Assembly (NCBI GenBank): GCA_009928665.1
Contig: SACF01000007.1
Coordinates: forward strand, 62,001 to 126,000
DNA length: 64,000 nt
Source: Alphaproteobacteria bacterium
Lineage (GTDB): Bacteria > Bacteroidota > Bacteroidia > Bacteroidales > FEN-979
Reading direction: 5' to 3'
The notes under the pieces are model-generated. The model was not told the DNA's origin, searched no databases, and saw only the letters and a program-made list of their open reading frames with translations. Shown one piece after another: positions 24,901 to 34,600 of the stretch. A program made the position numbers and the translations under genes. Numbering within the stretch: the stretch's first letter is position 1; each line of letters begins with the position of its first letter.

Positions 24901-25057
24901 CAGTGCTGATAAGACCATCAGGATTTTTTCGACACAAAACCAGGATATGGCACAGAAACTAAGAAATAATCTGAAAAGGAACCTCACAGTCGCTGAATGG
25001 AAAAAAATGGTTGGTGAAGATATTCCCTATCAAAAAACCAGGACAGATCTGCCTTAA
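21968..25057 (+). CDS. membrane-anchored nSTAND NTPase with coiled coil and WD40 propeller
   Basis: 1029 residues. Residues about 8-300 are a novel-STAND-type P-loop NTPase: NPFPGIRSFEMNESHLFFGR, Walker A GSSGCGKSS near residue 50, Walker B LIVIDQFEELF near residue 138, and a helical winged region. One transmembrane helix is at about 487-508. Then comes an extreme Gln/Lys/Glu-rich coiled coil to about residue 640 and WD40 repeats from about 690 to 1010 (RGHEDAVRAIVISKDGK, FSSSADK-like units). STAND proteins switch on by nucleotide-driven oligomerisation after ligand sensing. No effector domain is visible, so the role (signalling, envelope sensing or defence) stays open. The TonB receptor gene starts 28 bases downstream. 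Confidence 0.85.
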   Translation: MAPPTLHANPFPGIRSFEMNESHLFFGRELQIRELVDKLSETRFLAIVGSSGCGKSSLIKAGLIPQLQMSKNGATPIDWKLILFRPADDPIGNLTHAITSDFSTSEHIADALRSGTENLVSVLKNKASGNQYFLIVIDQFEELFRFKKSKSSFRTILDATTFIDLILQAVHQTEIQVYVALSMRTDFLDDCTEFRGLSEMINQGYYLVPRMNNEERKLAITGPVSISGGKISDELVNRLLDDVGDDPDQLPILQHALMRSWDYWTLNRVGDQPIDIDHYQAIGTMKEALSIHLEEIYSELKDPKDQFHAEKLFKSLTDISNESRGTRRPTQLQEICTLAGAREEEIIMVIEKFRSPGCAFLMPSARVQLTSDTTIDISHESIMRVWTRLNKWVEEESQSAQLYLRLSKSAELYQEGKTGLWVNPELQLALQWKEHSRPNATWASRYDPAFDRAMTFLDYSKKQYELELSRKEKLQKRNLKRARTSAIILGIASVISILFLIISLNLRFKAEASRKEALEKEKLAVSERKKSEEQRKEAILQKKISEQQQQIAEQQEMITEQQRQYAVGQQIIAQEQTTVAVEQKKQADISKQEAIVARDEAQSQRKEAVNQKQIADQERIKAEESERKAQQLRLLAISRSLAIQAQQLFSTEKDDFPALLAVTAYQLYTANGGAGTDPTIYSALSAISSDPNILRGHEDAVRAIVISKDGKTLYSGGDDNKLLSWNLINPSSPPVPLHVPGKIKNLFRAVTVSSDDKSVIAGTSGGKILIWQRNAPSQPPKVIDAHSSIIHGIVSHPSQNRFYSCASDGKLLMWELNNGACKKTVLDSAQGVITSLDISPDGQMLAFSNETGIVKCLGLGKPGTMPVTLPASKSPVISIVFSNNGKSIAMGCQDGTILVASTSDLTGNPIHIIGRHLSGVTGISFSETDHEIASSSFDKTIKIAAFPVSEGKPISIDSHELWVYDILYTPDNKHLISCSADKTIRIFSTQNQDMAQKLRNNLKRNLTVAEWKKMVGEDIPYQKTRTDLP

Positions 25058-25084
25058 AAAATGTAAAATGATAAACGACAGCAT

Positions 25085-27685
25085 ATGATCTCCAGTAAAA
25101 CCAACCGCGTGGCAGCACTTCTGATTGCCTTGTTCATTATGGGAGGGATTATAATACCCCACCGGATCCCTGCTCAGAATTGCGATGATGTTACATTGAA
25201 TGATGCCCGGAAAGCTTATGAACTTGGTAAGTTTGTGGAGGTTACTGCCCGGCTTAAGCAGTGTATAAACAAGGGATTTAATGAAAAACAAAAAATCGAA
25301 GCGCACCGGTTAATAGCAATGTCGTACCTGGCCATGGATTCGACGGAACAGGCCAATTACGAAGTCAGCGCTTTGCTGCAGATTAACCCTGTTTATGAAG
25401 CCAACCTTTTTGATCCGCCATCATTTATCAATATGGTAAGCCTGCTAAAAACATCCGGGAATATCCTGACCGTAACATCTGTTTCCAAAAAAGCTGAAAA
25501 TGTTTATGAAACTCCGGCAACGATTGCAGTGATTACCCGGGATGACATTATTAAAAGGGGATACAACGATCTCGTGGAACTGCTGAAGGATGTTCCCGGT
25601 TTTGATCTTTCGATGTTTTACGGGCCGGAATACGCCAACATTTACCAACGAGGATTCAGGCAGAACAATACCGAGAAAACCCTGCTTCTGATCGATGGCA
25701 TCGAAGAAAACGACCTCTGGACAAACTGGGCATATATCGACCGGCAATACCCGCTTTCAAACATCGAGCGTGTTGAAATCATCTACGGTCCTGCATCAAC
25801 CATGTACGGGCCGAATGCTTTTGCTGGGGTCATCAACGTTATCAGCCGGAACACTATCGATGCCATCGGAGCAGGTAAAAGCATCGGGATCAGCGGTTCA
25901 CTGAAATACGGAACCTATAACACCCAAACCCTTGATTTGAGTGTTTCCGGAAAAAAAAGGAATGTGTCTTTTACCGTTACCGGCCGACTTTATCATTCGG
26001 ATGAAGCGGATCTTACCAGCCAGTCGTACTTTGACTACGATCCTGCGGTTTATGACGGGGTGGATTATTACAAGCTGCTTAATATCAATTCAGGCGCCAA
26101 GGAGTACCTGATCAAGAATAACCTGCCTTTCACGCATTCCTATTATACTTTATCATCCGACTCGAGCCAGCTCACCCTTACAAACCTCGGAGCAGAAACT
26201 GCCAGAAATCTTGATAAATCAGGGTACGACCAGGTCGTAAACGACCATAAGATCGGCTTCAGTAATAAGACCAACAGCTGGCTTATCAATGCCAAAATCA
26301 ATATCGGAAATTTCAGCGTCGGGTTTCAGAGCTGGAAATATAGCCGTGGCGGCCTCACACAGTATACCGACACCTATGCTGCAGGTTCCGATAATAAATC
26401 CAACTGGAGACCTCAGCTGTCGTGTTTTTTTGTGAAGTATGAAAACCAGGTGAATGAAAAACTTTTCATTTCAAACCTGACCACATACCGCATCCATGCA
26501 GTAACCGAATCGACCGCCCTGGTATCGGTATCCAATTATGCCCGCGGAAATAAAAAGCTGACCGATCTGGTCAATGACACACCCCCACTGTGGACAACCC
26601 TTTACTTATTTGAAATGTCGAAACAGCTCCGGAACGAATTAAAGGTGATCTACCGCCCTGTTTCCCGGTTGGACATCATCTCCGGACTCGAGGTGCGTAA
26701 CAGCACGTTGCAGGGCGCATATTATACAAGTCTGACCACGACGCCGCAGGATTCGGCTGTGATCAACCCTTCACCCAAAGGAGGAAATGAATTCAACATC
26801 TGGGATGTAGGGGTTTACAGTCAGGGGACCTGGCAGGTGATCCGGAACATGAAGATCACATTCGGGCTGCGCTATGATTATAATGTTGTAAGAAACAACG
26901 ATGGGTTCGGTAGCGCATTAAGCCCGCGTCTGGCAGTGGTTTACTCGCCCGGAAAATTCACCCTGAAAGCGATCTACTCCCGTGGTATTATGAATGTGTC
27001 GAACTGGACCAAGTACTCGGCAGTCGGCAACAGGATCCCAAATCCAACCCTGAAAACTGAGAACATACAGAACATCGAGATCAGTGCAGGCTTCAGGCTG
27101 AACAAAGCATTTCACGCGGATATTGCGATCTATCGCGATTATATCGATAACGTCGTTGGAACTGTCAGCGTTGAGGATAGTCCGGGAAAAGTCAAAAATG
27201 ACAATATCGGCCGGTTCACCATCACCGGGATCCAGGGGAATGCCTATTATCAATATGAGACATTCAATGCCTATTTCAACTTCACCTATTGTGATCCCAG
27301 GCAGACGTTTTCTGAAGCCGGTGAGGTAGATAACCGTGTCGGCGATATCTCCTCGTTCCAGTTCAACGTTGGTGCCGATAAACTCTTTTTCGACCAGCTC
27401 AATGTCGACCTCAGATTGAATTTCGTGGGTAACAGGTTAACGGGTGAAGGAACTACCGTACCTGCGAACTTTGATACCTTTCCAAGTACGGCCATTCTGA
27501 ACGGAGCAATCACCTATTCGAATAAAAAGATTGTACCCGGACTATCGCTTCAGCTTGTTTGCAACAATATATTAAATACCCGTTATTTTGATCCGGGAAC
27601 CAAGGCTGCCGATGGCATTAACAGCCCGACTGAGATCCTTCAGCGTGGCAGGCATTTTCTCCTCAACCTGAGTTATAATTTTTAG
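25085..27685 (+). CDS. TonB-dependent outer-membrane receptor with helical N-terminal extension
   Basis: 866 residues with a signal peptide (HRIPAQ cleavage region). Mature residues to about 125 look like TPR-type helices (DARKAYELGKFVEVTARLKQC, shown by heptad spacing) in place of the carboxypeptidase-like domain usual in Bacteroidota. The plug follows (YETPATIAVITRDDI, VELLKDVPGFDLS, LLLIDGIEEND, IERVEIIYGPASTMYGPNA), then a 22-strand-type barrel ending in LNLSYNF with the terminal aromatic needed for assembly. No SusD-like partner is adjacent, so uptake of a siderophore, cobalamin or other ligand is more likely than glycan uptake. The substrate is unknown. Confidence 0.87.
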   Translation: MISSKTNRVAALLIALFIMGGIIIPHRIPAQNCDDVTLNDARKAYELGKFVEVTARLKQCINKGFNEKQKIEAHRLIAMSYLAMDSTEQANYEVSALLQINPVYEANLFDPPSFINMVSLLKTSGNILTVTSVSKKAENVYETPATIAVITRDDIIKRGYNDLVELLKDVPGFDLSMFYGPEYANIYQRGFRQNNTEKTLLLIDGIEENDLWTNWAYIDRQYPLSNIERVEIIYGPASTMYGPNAFAGVINVISRNTIDAIGAGKSIGISGSLKYGTYNTQTLDLSVSGKKRNVSFTVTGRLYHSDEADLTSQSYFDYDPAVYDGVDYYKLLNINSGAKEYLIKNNLPFTHSYYTLSSDSSQLTLTNLGAETARNLDKSGYDQVVNDHKIGFSNKTNSWLINAKINIGNFSVGFQSWKYSRGGLTQYTDTYAAGSDNKSNWRPQLSCFFVKYENQVNEKLFISNLTTYRIHAVTESTALVSVSNYARGNKKLTDLVNDTPPLWTTLYLFEMSKQLRNELKVIYRPVSRLDIISGLEVRNSTLQGAYYTSLTTTPQDSAVINPSPKGGNEFNIWDVGVYSQGTWQVIRNMKITFGLRYDYNVVRNNDGFGSALSPRLAVVYSPGKFTLKAIYSRGIMNVSNWTKYSAVGNRIPNPTLKTENIQNIEISAGFRLNKAFHADIAIYRDYIDNVVGTVSVEDSPGKVKNDNIGRFTITGIQGNAYYQYETFNAYFNFTYCDPRQTFSEAGEVDNRVGDISSFQFNVGADKLFFDQLNVDLRLNFVGNRLTGEGTTVPANFDTFPSTAILNGAITYSNKKIVPGLSLQLVCNNILNTRYFDPGTKAADGINSPTEILQRGRHFLLNLSYNF

Positions 27686-27699
27686 ATTTTTAATCCGTC

Positions 27700-28596
27700 A
27701 TGCCTGAAAACTATCGAATAATTAAAAATAATGATTCAGAATGGGGCGCACTCTATACCCCCATAAATCCGAAAAATGAGAAGAAACCGGGTTTACGGGT
27801 TGTGCTGTTTGTAAGTTATGATTCAGGAAACCTGACGTTGAAAGACCTGGGCCGTTTCGAAACTCTTTTCCCGGATAAGCTGAATATCGTTGGAGTTGCC
27901 ACTGATGACCCAATTGATCCGAAAGCCAAGATCTCGATAAAAAAACGCATCTGGAGCCTGTTTGATGCGGACAAGCACCAGGCGATCATGCAGCGTGTGA
28001 TTGATGAAAGTATGAAAATCGGAATTCCGTGTTATACCGGAGCAGTGAAAACCGATTATTTCAGGAACCTCTACCGTGAATGGAATCCTGATGTCCTGAT
28101 CATGAATTGTTTCGGACAATGGCTTGACTCGTTTCTCTTTCAATTTCCGCGAATGGGTTCTTATAACTTTCACCCCTCCAATCTGCCGAAAAAAATCGGT
28201 GCAGGAACCCAGCCTTTTCACGAGACAATCAGGAACCGCATGACAAGTTCACCGATGGTCATTCACGGTGTAACGGAAATCATCGACATGGGGCCGATTA
28301 TCGGAGTATCGCCAACAGTAAATATTTGCCTTCATGACGGCAGTTATCCTGACAGCCTTGTGACCCTGCTCGATAAAATTACCAGTGTTGGAGGCTGGAT
28401 GGGAGTTGAGCTGATCCATGCCATTATACGGAGGGAAAGGATGGAAATGGCCGGCATGATCGATCCGATCGACTTCGGGAAGATCATGCCTGAATCCGTA
28501 AAGAGGATCCTGGCAAACCCCGCGGTCAACGACCTTAATGAAAAATATGAAATTCCCCTGCATCCGCTGATCAGTAATCATTGCCTGCATGAATAA
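27700..28596 (+). CDS. formyltransferase-fold enzyme
   Basis: 298 residues. The core (about residues 75-230) is a formyl_trans_N domain with the catalytic triad motifs intact: Asn and His in YNFHPSNLP, and the acidic residue in VTEIIDMGPII, matching Asn106/His108/Asp144 of methionyl-tRNA formyltransferase. It lacks the C-terminal tRNA-binding domain and has an unusual N-terminal extension of about 30 residues, so a nucleotide-sugar, amino-sugar or other small amine is a better acceptor guess than Met-tRNA. The next gene, a transporter, overlaps its 3' end by eight bases, so the two are coupled. Confidence 0.8.
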   Translation: MPENYRIIKNNDSEWGALYTPINPKNEKKPGLRVVLFVSYDSGNLTLKDLGRFETLFPDKLNIVGVATDDPIDPKAKISIKKRIWSLFDADKHQAIMQRVIDESMKIGIPCYTGAVKTDYFRNLYREWNPDVLIMNCFGQWLDSFLFQFPRMGSYNFHPSNLPKKIGAGTQPFHETIRNRMTSSPMVIHGVTEIIDMGPIIGVSPTVNICLHDGSYPDSLVTLLDKITSVGGWMGVELIHAIIRRERMEMAGMIDPIDFGKIMPESVKRILANPAVNDLNEKYEIPLHPLISNHCLHE

Positions 28597-31500
28597 GGAA
28601 CCCTGGATATTAAAACTGATGAACATTCGCCGGGAGGAAGCCAAACCGGTCTTTCTGCTCATGTGTTTCTCTTTCTTTACCGGCATGACCCTGACCTTTT
28701 ATTTTACCGCCTCCAACGCCATTTTCCTGAAACATTTCCAGCGATCGATGATCCCGGTTTCATTTATGGCTTCGGGCGTTTTGATCTATCTCGCCTGGTG
28801 GAGTTTTTCAAGGATCGACAAAAAGCTGTCGTTTTCATATCAGATACTGATCAAGTTTATCTTCATTTTTATAACGGTACTGGCCGTCAGTATCGGGGTA
28901 TGGTCCTTTAAAGGTTCATCATGGCTGATATTCATGATGTATACCTGGGTCAGGATCGTGGTGTATATTCTCCTGGTTAATTTTTGGGGTGTTGCCGGGA
29001 AACTGTTCAACATCCGGCAGGGAAAGAGGATCTTCGGGATTATCGGGATCGGTGAAGTGGTTTCGGTGATCATCGGATATTTTTCAGTGCCCCTCATACT
29101 TCAGTTCCTGACCGCTCCCGACCTGCTCTTCGTGGCTTCCGCTGCACTTTTTGTCTGCCTGATGCTGGTTATCCTCATCCTGAAGGTATTCAGGGAACAA
29201 CTTCTGGCATCATCCGCTCAGAAAGCTGTTGTCAAAAAAACCGTCACCAAAGAATGGAATTATCTGAACCTGATCAGGAAGCCCTATTTTGTTTTTATAT
29301 CGCTAATGGCGCTTTTGCCTATTTTTGGCTATCTTTTCGTCGACTTCCTCTTCCTGGCCCAGACCAAAAAGGAATTTCCCAATAACCCCGAAGCTTTTGC
29401 AAGGTTTCTGGGTCTTTTCCTGGGATTCGTCGCCGTGATTGAGTTGTCACTGAAATTCGTGTCCGGGAGGTTCCTTAATAAATACGGACTGAAGCCAAGT
29501 CTGATTTCTTTGCCGCTGATCCTGCTCGTCAGCATTTTCATGGCTGCCGTTTTTGGAACGATTTACGGCGCGGTTGGGTTGTTTTTTACCTTTATTGCTC
29601 TTGCCCGGCTTTTCGAAAAATCGGTTCGCGGTGCCGTTTATGAGCCGGCATTCCAGTTGCTCTACCAACCTGTACCGACCGAATTGAGGCTTACGTTCCA
29701 AAATCAAATCGAAGGAATCCCCAAGGCGCTTGGGACTCTTGCCACCGGCGCTGTCATCCTTCTGCTCTCCAGCTTTCCATCATTCAGCCTTGTTTCATTT
29801 AACTGGATTTTCTGTATTGTGCTTGGAGGATGGATCTGGGCGGCCTTTAAAATGTATGAAGAATACCGGAACATGCTGAAGACGAAGTTAAGCGAGTTGA
29901 AAACCAAATCGGATCATGAAAAAGCAAAGATGACCGATATTATAAGCCAGACGTACCTGGGCGCCGGCGCTGATAAATTCGAAAACGTCTTTCAGATTCT
30001 GGAAACGGCCGAGCCTGTCCTTGCCGAGAAAGCGATCGAGACTGCATTCGTTGCGGCCCCGCCTGTATTACAGAAGAAATTCCTCAAAACGCTTGTTGAC
30101 AGGGAAGTGACCAGTGCGTTACCATTTTTGAAAGGTAAGGGAATCAGTTCGATCCCTGATCCCGAAATCCGGAAGCAAATTGAGACGACAACCGAAGAAC
30201 TGACCCGGGCTGAAAATGACACTTTTGAAACGCTGACTGAAATGGCAAGGTCACACGATCCGGTTAACCGCCTGAGAGCCGCGAGGATGCTTGGCACATC
30301 CGCCCGTTTCAATGCATTCAAACTTCTGCTGAATCTCATAAAAGATCCTGATCTTAAGATCAGGAATGCAGCAATCATCTCAGCAGGAAAAATCAGGCGT
30401 ATTGAACTGTGGCCTGCAATAATTGAAAATCTTTCGGTTCCGGAATGCGCAAGAGCCGCCAGTATCGCTATCAGGAGCATCGGAGAACCCATTTTGTCAG
30501 AACTTGACAGGCATTTCAACAAGATGACCAGCGATCATGCCGTGCAACTGGAGATTATCAGTATTTATGAATCGATCCCGGTCCAGAAAACCATAAAGCT
30601 GCTTCGCCGGAAGATGAATCATCCTGACCGGGATATCCGTTACGGGGTACTTTTCTCACTGAGCAATCTGAACTACCACGCCATTCCTTCCGAAATACAA
30701 CTGATCCAGGAATGTATCGAAGAAACCGTTGAATATATTGCCTGGATCCTGGCCTCATTGAATGACATGGCGGGCGTAGCGGATTGCAGCAACCTCCAGG
30801 TATCGCTCCTGGCTGAGCTCGATGAAAAGAAAGAACAGGTCTTCCTGCTTTTATCACTGATCTATGATTCAAAAACGATCAGCCACATCAGGGAACATAT
30901 CGAAAGCAAAGACGCCACTGCTAAGGTTTATGCGCTTGAGATCAGCGATATGATCATTTCCGATGAAATCAAAGAGTTGTTCTTTCCGGTTTTCGAAGAC
31001 CTTTCAGTGCACGAACGGTTATCACGGATGCAGGTCCGGTTCCCTCAGGAAACCCTTTCTTCATCAGAGCGGTTGATCGATATCCTCAATAAAGGGTATG
31101 CCCAATCGAACCGGATGACAAAAGTGTTTGCCATTTCTTTACTGGGCAAGATGACGGATCTGCCTGCAGGGAAAGCTGAAAACATCCTCGCGGCAAACCT
31201 GGTGCATCCTGATCCGCTGCTCAGTGAGGTTTCGGCCTGGATGCTGTTCAATCTTAACCGGAATTACTATTTAGATACCATGGTCCGGTTTGAGAAGAAA
31301 TGGGAATCAGTTATACCCGAACTCGCTGAGAAAATCAAGAGAAGAGAGAAGGACAACGTTTTACTGCTGTTTGAGAAAGTGTTATTCATGAAAAGTCATG
31401 AACTGTTCAGTGCGCTTCCTGACCAGGCAATTATTCAGTTCCTGATGAGGCATCCCGGGATCCTGAAGCAAAAATCGACAATCACCAGTTACGACAATAA

Positions 31501-31639
31501 ATTCCAGGAAATTTGTTTTACAGATCATGATGGAGCAACCTGGACCATCCCGACTTCATCGTTTGACGATTTCCTGAAAGACGCTCCGGAATTCACAGAA
31601 AAGTTTTTCAGGTACCTCAATATAACCATTGCTAATTGA
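28589..31639 (+). CDS. ADP/ATP-carrier-like major-facilitator protein fused to HEAT repeats
   Basis: 1016 residues. Residues 1 to about 425 contain some 12 hydrophobic helices and resemble the NTT/TLC family of nucleotide transporters and their MFS relatives (LMCFSFFTGMTLTFYFTASN, GKRIFGIIGIGEVVSVIIGY). Residues about 430-960 are a helical, HEAT-like repeat region (SHDPVNRLRAARMLGTSA, DPDLKIRNAAIISAGKI), expected in the cytosol. This transporter-HEAT fusion is known in environmental bacteria but has no assigned function. It overlaps the formyltransferase by eight bases and the sensor kinase starts six bases after its stop. Confidence 0.78.
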   Translation: MNKEPWILKLMNIRREEAKPVFLLMCFSFFTGMTLTFYFTASNAIFLKHFQRSMIPVSFMASGVLIYLAWWSFSRIDKKLSFSYQILIKFIFIFITVLAVSIGVWSFKGSSWLIFMMYTWVRIVVYILLVNFWGVAGKLFNIRQGKRIFGIIGIGEVVSVIIGYFSVPLILQFLTAPDLLFVASAALFVCLMLVILILKVFREQLLASSAQKAVVKKTVTKEWNYLNLIRKPYFVFISLMALLPIFGYLFVDFLFLAQTKKEFPNNPEAFARFLGLFLGFVAVIELSLKFVSGRFLNKYGLKPSLISLPLILLVSIFMAAVFGTIYGAVGLFFTFIALARLFEKSVRGAVYEPAFQLLYQPVPTELRLTFQNQIEGIPKALGTLATGAVILLLSSFPSFSLVSFNWIFCIVLGGWIWAAFKMYEEYRNMLKTKLSELKTKSDHEKAKMTDIISQTYLGAGADKFENVFQILETAEPVLAEKAIETAFVAAPPVLQKKFLKTLVDREVTSALPFLKGKGISSIPDPEIRKQIETTTEELTRAENDTFETLTEMARSHDPVNRLRAARMLGTSARFNAFKLLLNLIKDPDLKIRNAAIISAGKIRRIELWPAIIENLSVPECARAASIAIRSIGEPILSELDRHFNKMTSDHAVQLEIISIYESIPVQKTIKLLRRKMNHPDRDIRYGVLFSLSNLNYHAIPSEIQLIQECIEETVEYIAWILASLNDMAGVADCSNLQVSLLAELDEKKEQVFLLLSLIYDSKTISHIREHIESKDATAKVYALEISDMIISDEIKELFFPVFEDLSVHERLSRMQVRFPQETLSSSERLIDILNKGYAQSNRMTKVFAISLLGKMTDLPAGKAENILAANLVHPDPLLSEVSAWMLFNLNRNYYLDTMVRFEKKWESVIPELAEKIKRREKDNVLLLFEKVLFMKSHELFSALPDQAIIQFLMRHPGILKQKSTITSYDNKFQEICFTDHDGATWTIPTSSFDDFLKDAPEFTEKFFRYLNITIAN

Positions 31640-31645
31640 AGGCCT

Positions 31646-34600
31646 ATGAATAAATTGGTCACAACCCTCTTTCTGATGCTCCTGCCTGTGTATCTTATTT
31701 CGCAGACAAGCCACGAACAGGGATTTCCTTTCCTGAAGAACTATGTTCCATCGGAATACCGGGCACATGCACAGAATTTTGCAATTGTCAGTGATCGCCA
31801 GGACATGCTCTATTTCGGAAATTTTGCAGGTATTCTGCAATTTGACGGGGAGAGCTGGCGCCTGATTCCAACCACAAACACAACTAAAGTTTCGGCGTTG
31901 GCCATCGATTCGTCAGGAACCATTTATGCCGGTGCCAGAGGAGAGATCGGTTTCCTGAAGCCGGATGAATACGGCGCATTTCACTTTTGTAACCTGAAAA
32001 CCGGTTCAAAAAATGTTCTTAAGCCATTTTCTGATGTCAAGCAACTTTTTGCCACCCGTGAAGGAGTTCGTTTTATTTCACAAAACACCGTTTTTACTGT
32101 TAAAAAAGACGGGAATATTGACTCATGGGCTGCTCCGCTGGAAATCATGGGGGGATTCTATTGCTCTGGTACCCTTTACCTTCAACTTAAAGAAGAGGGG
32201 TTGGTTGCGCTTGCCGGCGGAACGATCAAAAAATTTGAAGGAGGAAACAGGCTTTCAGGTGCAATTGAAATCAAGGCGATCATGCCCTACTCAAACGATG
32301 CCGTGCTCGTGGTAACAGGAACACAGGGTCTTTTCCTTTTACGGCATGATCAGTTGACAGAATTCAGGACCGCGAGCTTTTCACGGTTGCAGCAAAGCCT
32401 GATAACCTGCGGCATCAGGCTGAATGATGGTACGTTTGCCCTGGGCACCTCCACCCACGGAATCCTGATCCTTGACCAGAATGGTGATATTCTGCAGTTT
32501 ATTGATAAAAGAGCCGGCCTCCGCGACAATTCAATCCAGGCACTCTATGCATCAAGCAGCAATGTCATATGGGCCGCTTTGAATAATGGGATCGCTATGA
32601 TCCAGATACCTTCCCAACTTACATTCTTTGATGAAAAATCAGGGCTGAACGGTGCAGTTAATCATGTGATCCGGTTTAAAAACACCCTGTATGTCTCGAC
32701 CTACCAGGGTTTATTCTATTATGACGAACAAAAATTTACCTTCTCCCCCGTTAATGAAATCATTACCGCTTGCTGGTGCGTGGTTCCTTACGAAAACTGC
32801 CTCCTTGCAGCGACTTCGCAGGGTATTTTCTCGGTTGAGAATAAAAAGGCCAGACTTATTCAGGAAGGATTCGCACTTTCAATTGTCAGTTCGACGGTTG
32901 ATCCTGCCACATTCTACATTGGTGAAATGAAAGGATTTTTCAGGTTAAAGAATGCCGGAGGAAGGTGGACCTGTGAAAGATTCGAGGGGCCTGAAGAAGA
33001 GATCAACGACCTACAGGTCGACGGCTATGGAAATATCTGGGGATCGACATTATCCAGGGGCATCCTAAAGTATACGCCCGGCGACAAAGCCCCGGTTTTC
33101 TATAATCATGAAGACGGTTTGCCTGAGGATGTGGGGTTATCGCTCAACAGGATCAATAATCATATGTCGGTTGCAACGCGTAAGGGCGTCTATATCTTCA
33201 ATGAAAAAACTAAAACTTTCGACTCGATAAGCCTGTATAAAAGCACTGATCCTGCCGATGACCAGTGGTTCTCGATCATCATCCCCACTCCCCGGGGCAA
33301 CTTGTGGGTCAACGATGGAGAAGAAACCAATATCCGGCTCCTGGTCAGGAATAAAAACCAATATCAGCCACTTGAAAAACCGTTTCTTCCGATCACCGAC
33401 TATGTGATCTGGGCAATATACCCCGAAGACAACGGGGTGACCTGGCTTGGGGGACCCGACGGGTTGATCAGGTATAATCCTGTAGTCACGAATGATTACA
33501 TGATCCCTGAAGCAACACTCCTTCGGAAAATTGCCATACAGGCCGATTCTACAATATTTGCAGGAAGCCTGGTGAACCAGGTAAAAACCCTGAAAAGCAA
33601 AATTGAAATAAAATACCGCTATAATTCACTCCGGTTTGAATTCAGTCTTCCCTTCTATTCTCCCAGGGGTGAGAACCTTTACCAGTATTTTCTCGAGGGG
33701 TTCGATGAAACGTGGTCCGATTGGGGAACTCAATCGCACAAGGAATATACAAACTTAGCCGGAGGCAATTACATCTTTCACGTCAGGGCAAAAAACGTGT
33801 ATGGCAATATCACACCTGAAACAACCATTGTGTTCAGGATTCTGAAGCCATGGTTCGGTACGGTATGGGCATTCATCATGTACATTCTTGTTGCATCATT
33901 CATCATCTACCTGATCGTCATCATCCGGAACCGGCAACTTTTAAGGGAAAAAAGAGTTCTGGAACAAAGAATCGCCGACCGCACCGCTGAAGTAGTTCAG
34001 CAGAAAGAAGAGATCATCAGCCAGTCGCAGGAACTTGCCAATAAAAACGATGAACTGGAAAAGATCAACACTGCCGTTAAGTCGATCAATGCCGAAATCA
34101 ACTTTGAGAACCTGATTCAGTCGCTGTTGGAAAAAATGAGGGTCATAAGGTCGATCGATACTTCATCCGCGCTTGTTTTCGACAAGAACATCAATGCTTA
34201 CAAATTCACGGCAAGTATCGGTTATGAATTGCAGGAACTTGCATCGACCACGTTGACTTTTGCCCAGGCTGAAAACAGATACCTGAAAAACACAGAAGAG
34301 GTTTTCGAGGATATTTTCATTAAAACTGACTTTTCAGGCTATGACGAATCTGACGTTCTTAATGAACTGAAAACACCGAAATCATTGCTTGTCATGGTTA
34401 TCAGGGTGGAAAACCGTGTCGAAGCTTTTCTGTTATTTGCAAATCTGTCGCGCGAGCAGGCCTTTGAACCGAAGGACATCAGTTTCATTAAAAACTCGAA
34501 AGAACATATAGTTTCAGCATTTATCCGTACAAGGATCATGGCTGATCTGCAACAGACCCTCCAAAATCTTAAAGATACCCAGGACCAGCTGGTTCAATCG

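Noticed and set aside
21968..31639. Considered calling the nSTAND to HEAT-transporter run an antiphage defence island
   Set aside because: No nuclease, toxin or other effector, no mobile-element remains, and a TonB receptor in the middle; the evidence does not support defence over envelope physiology.
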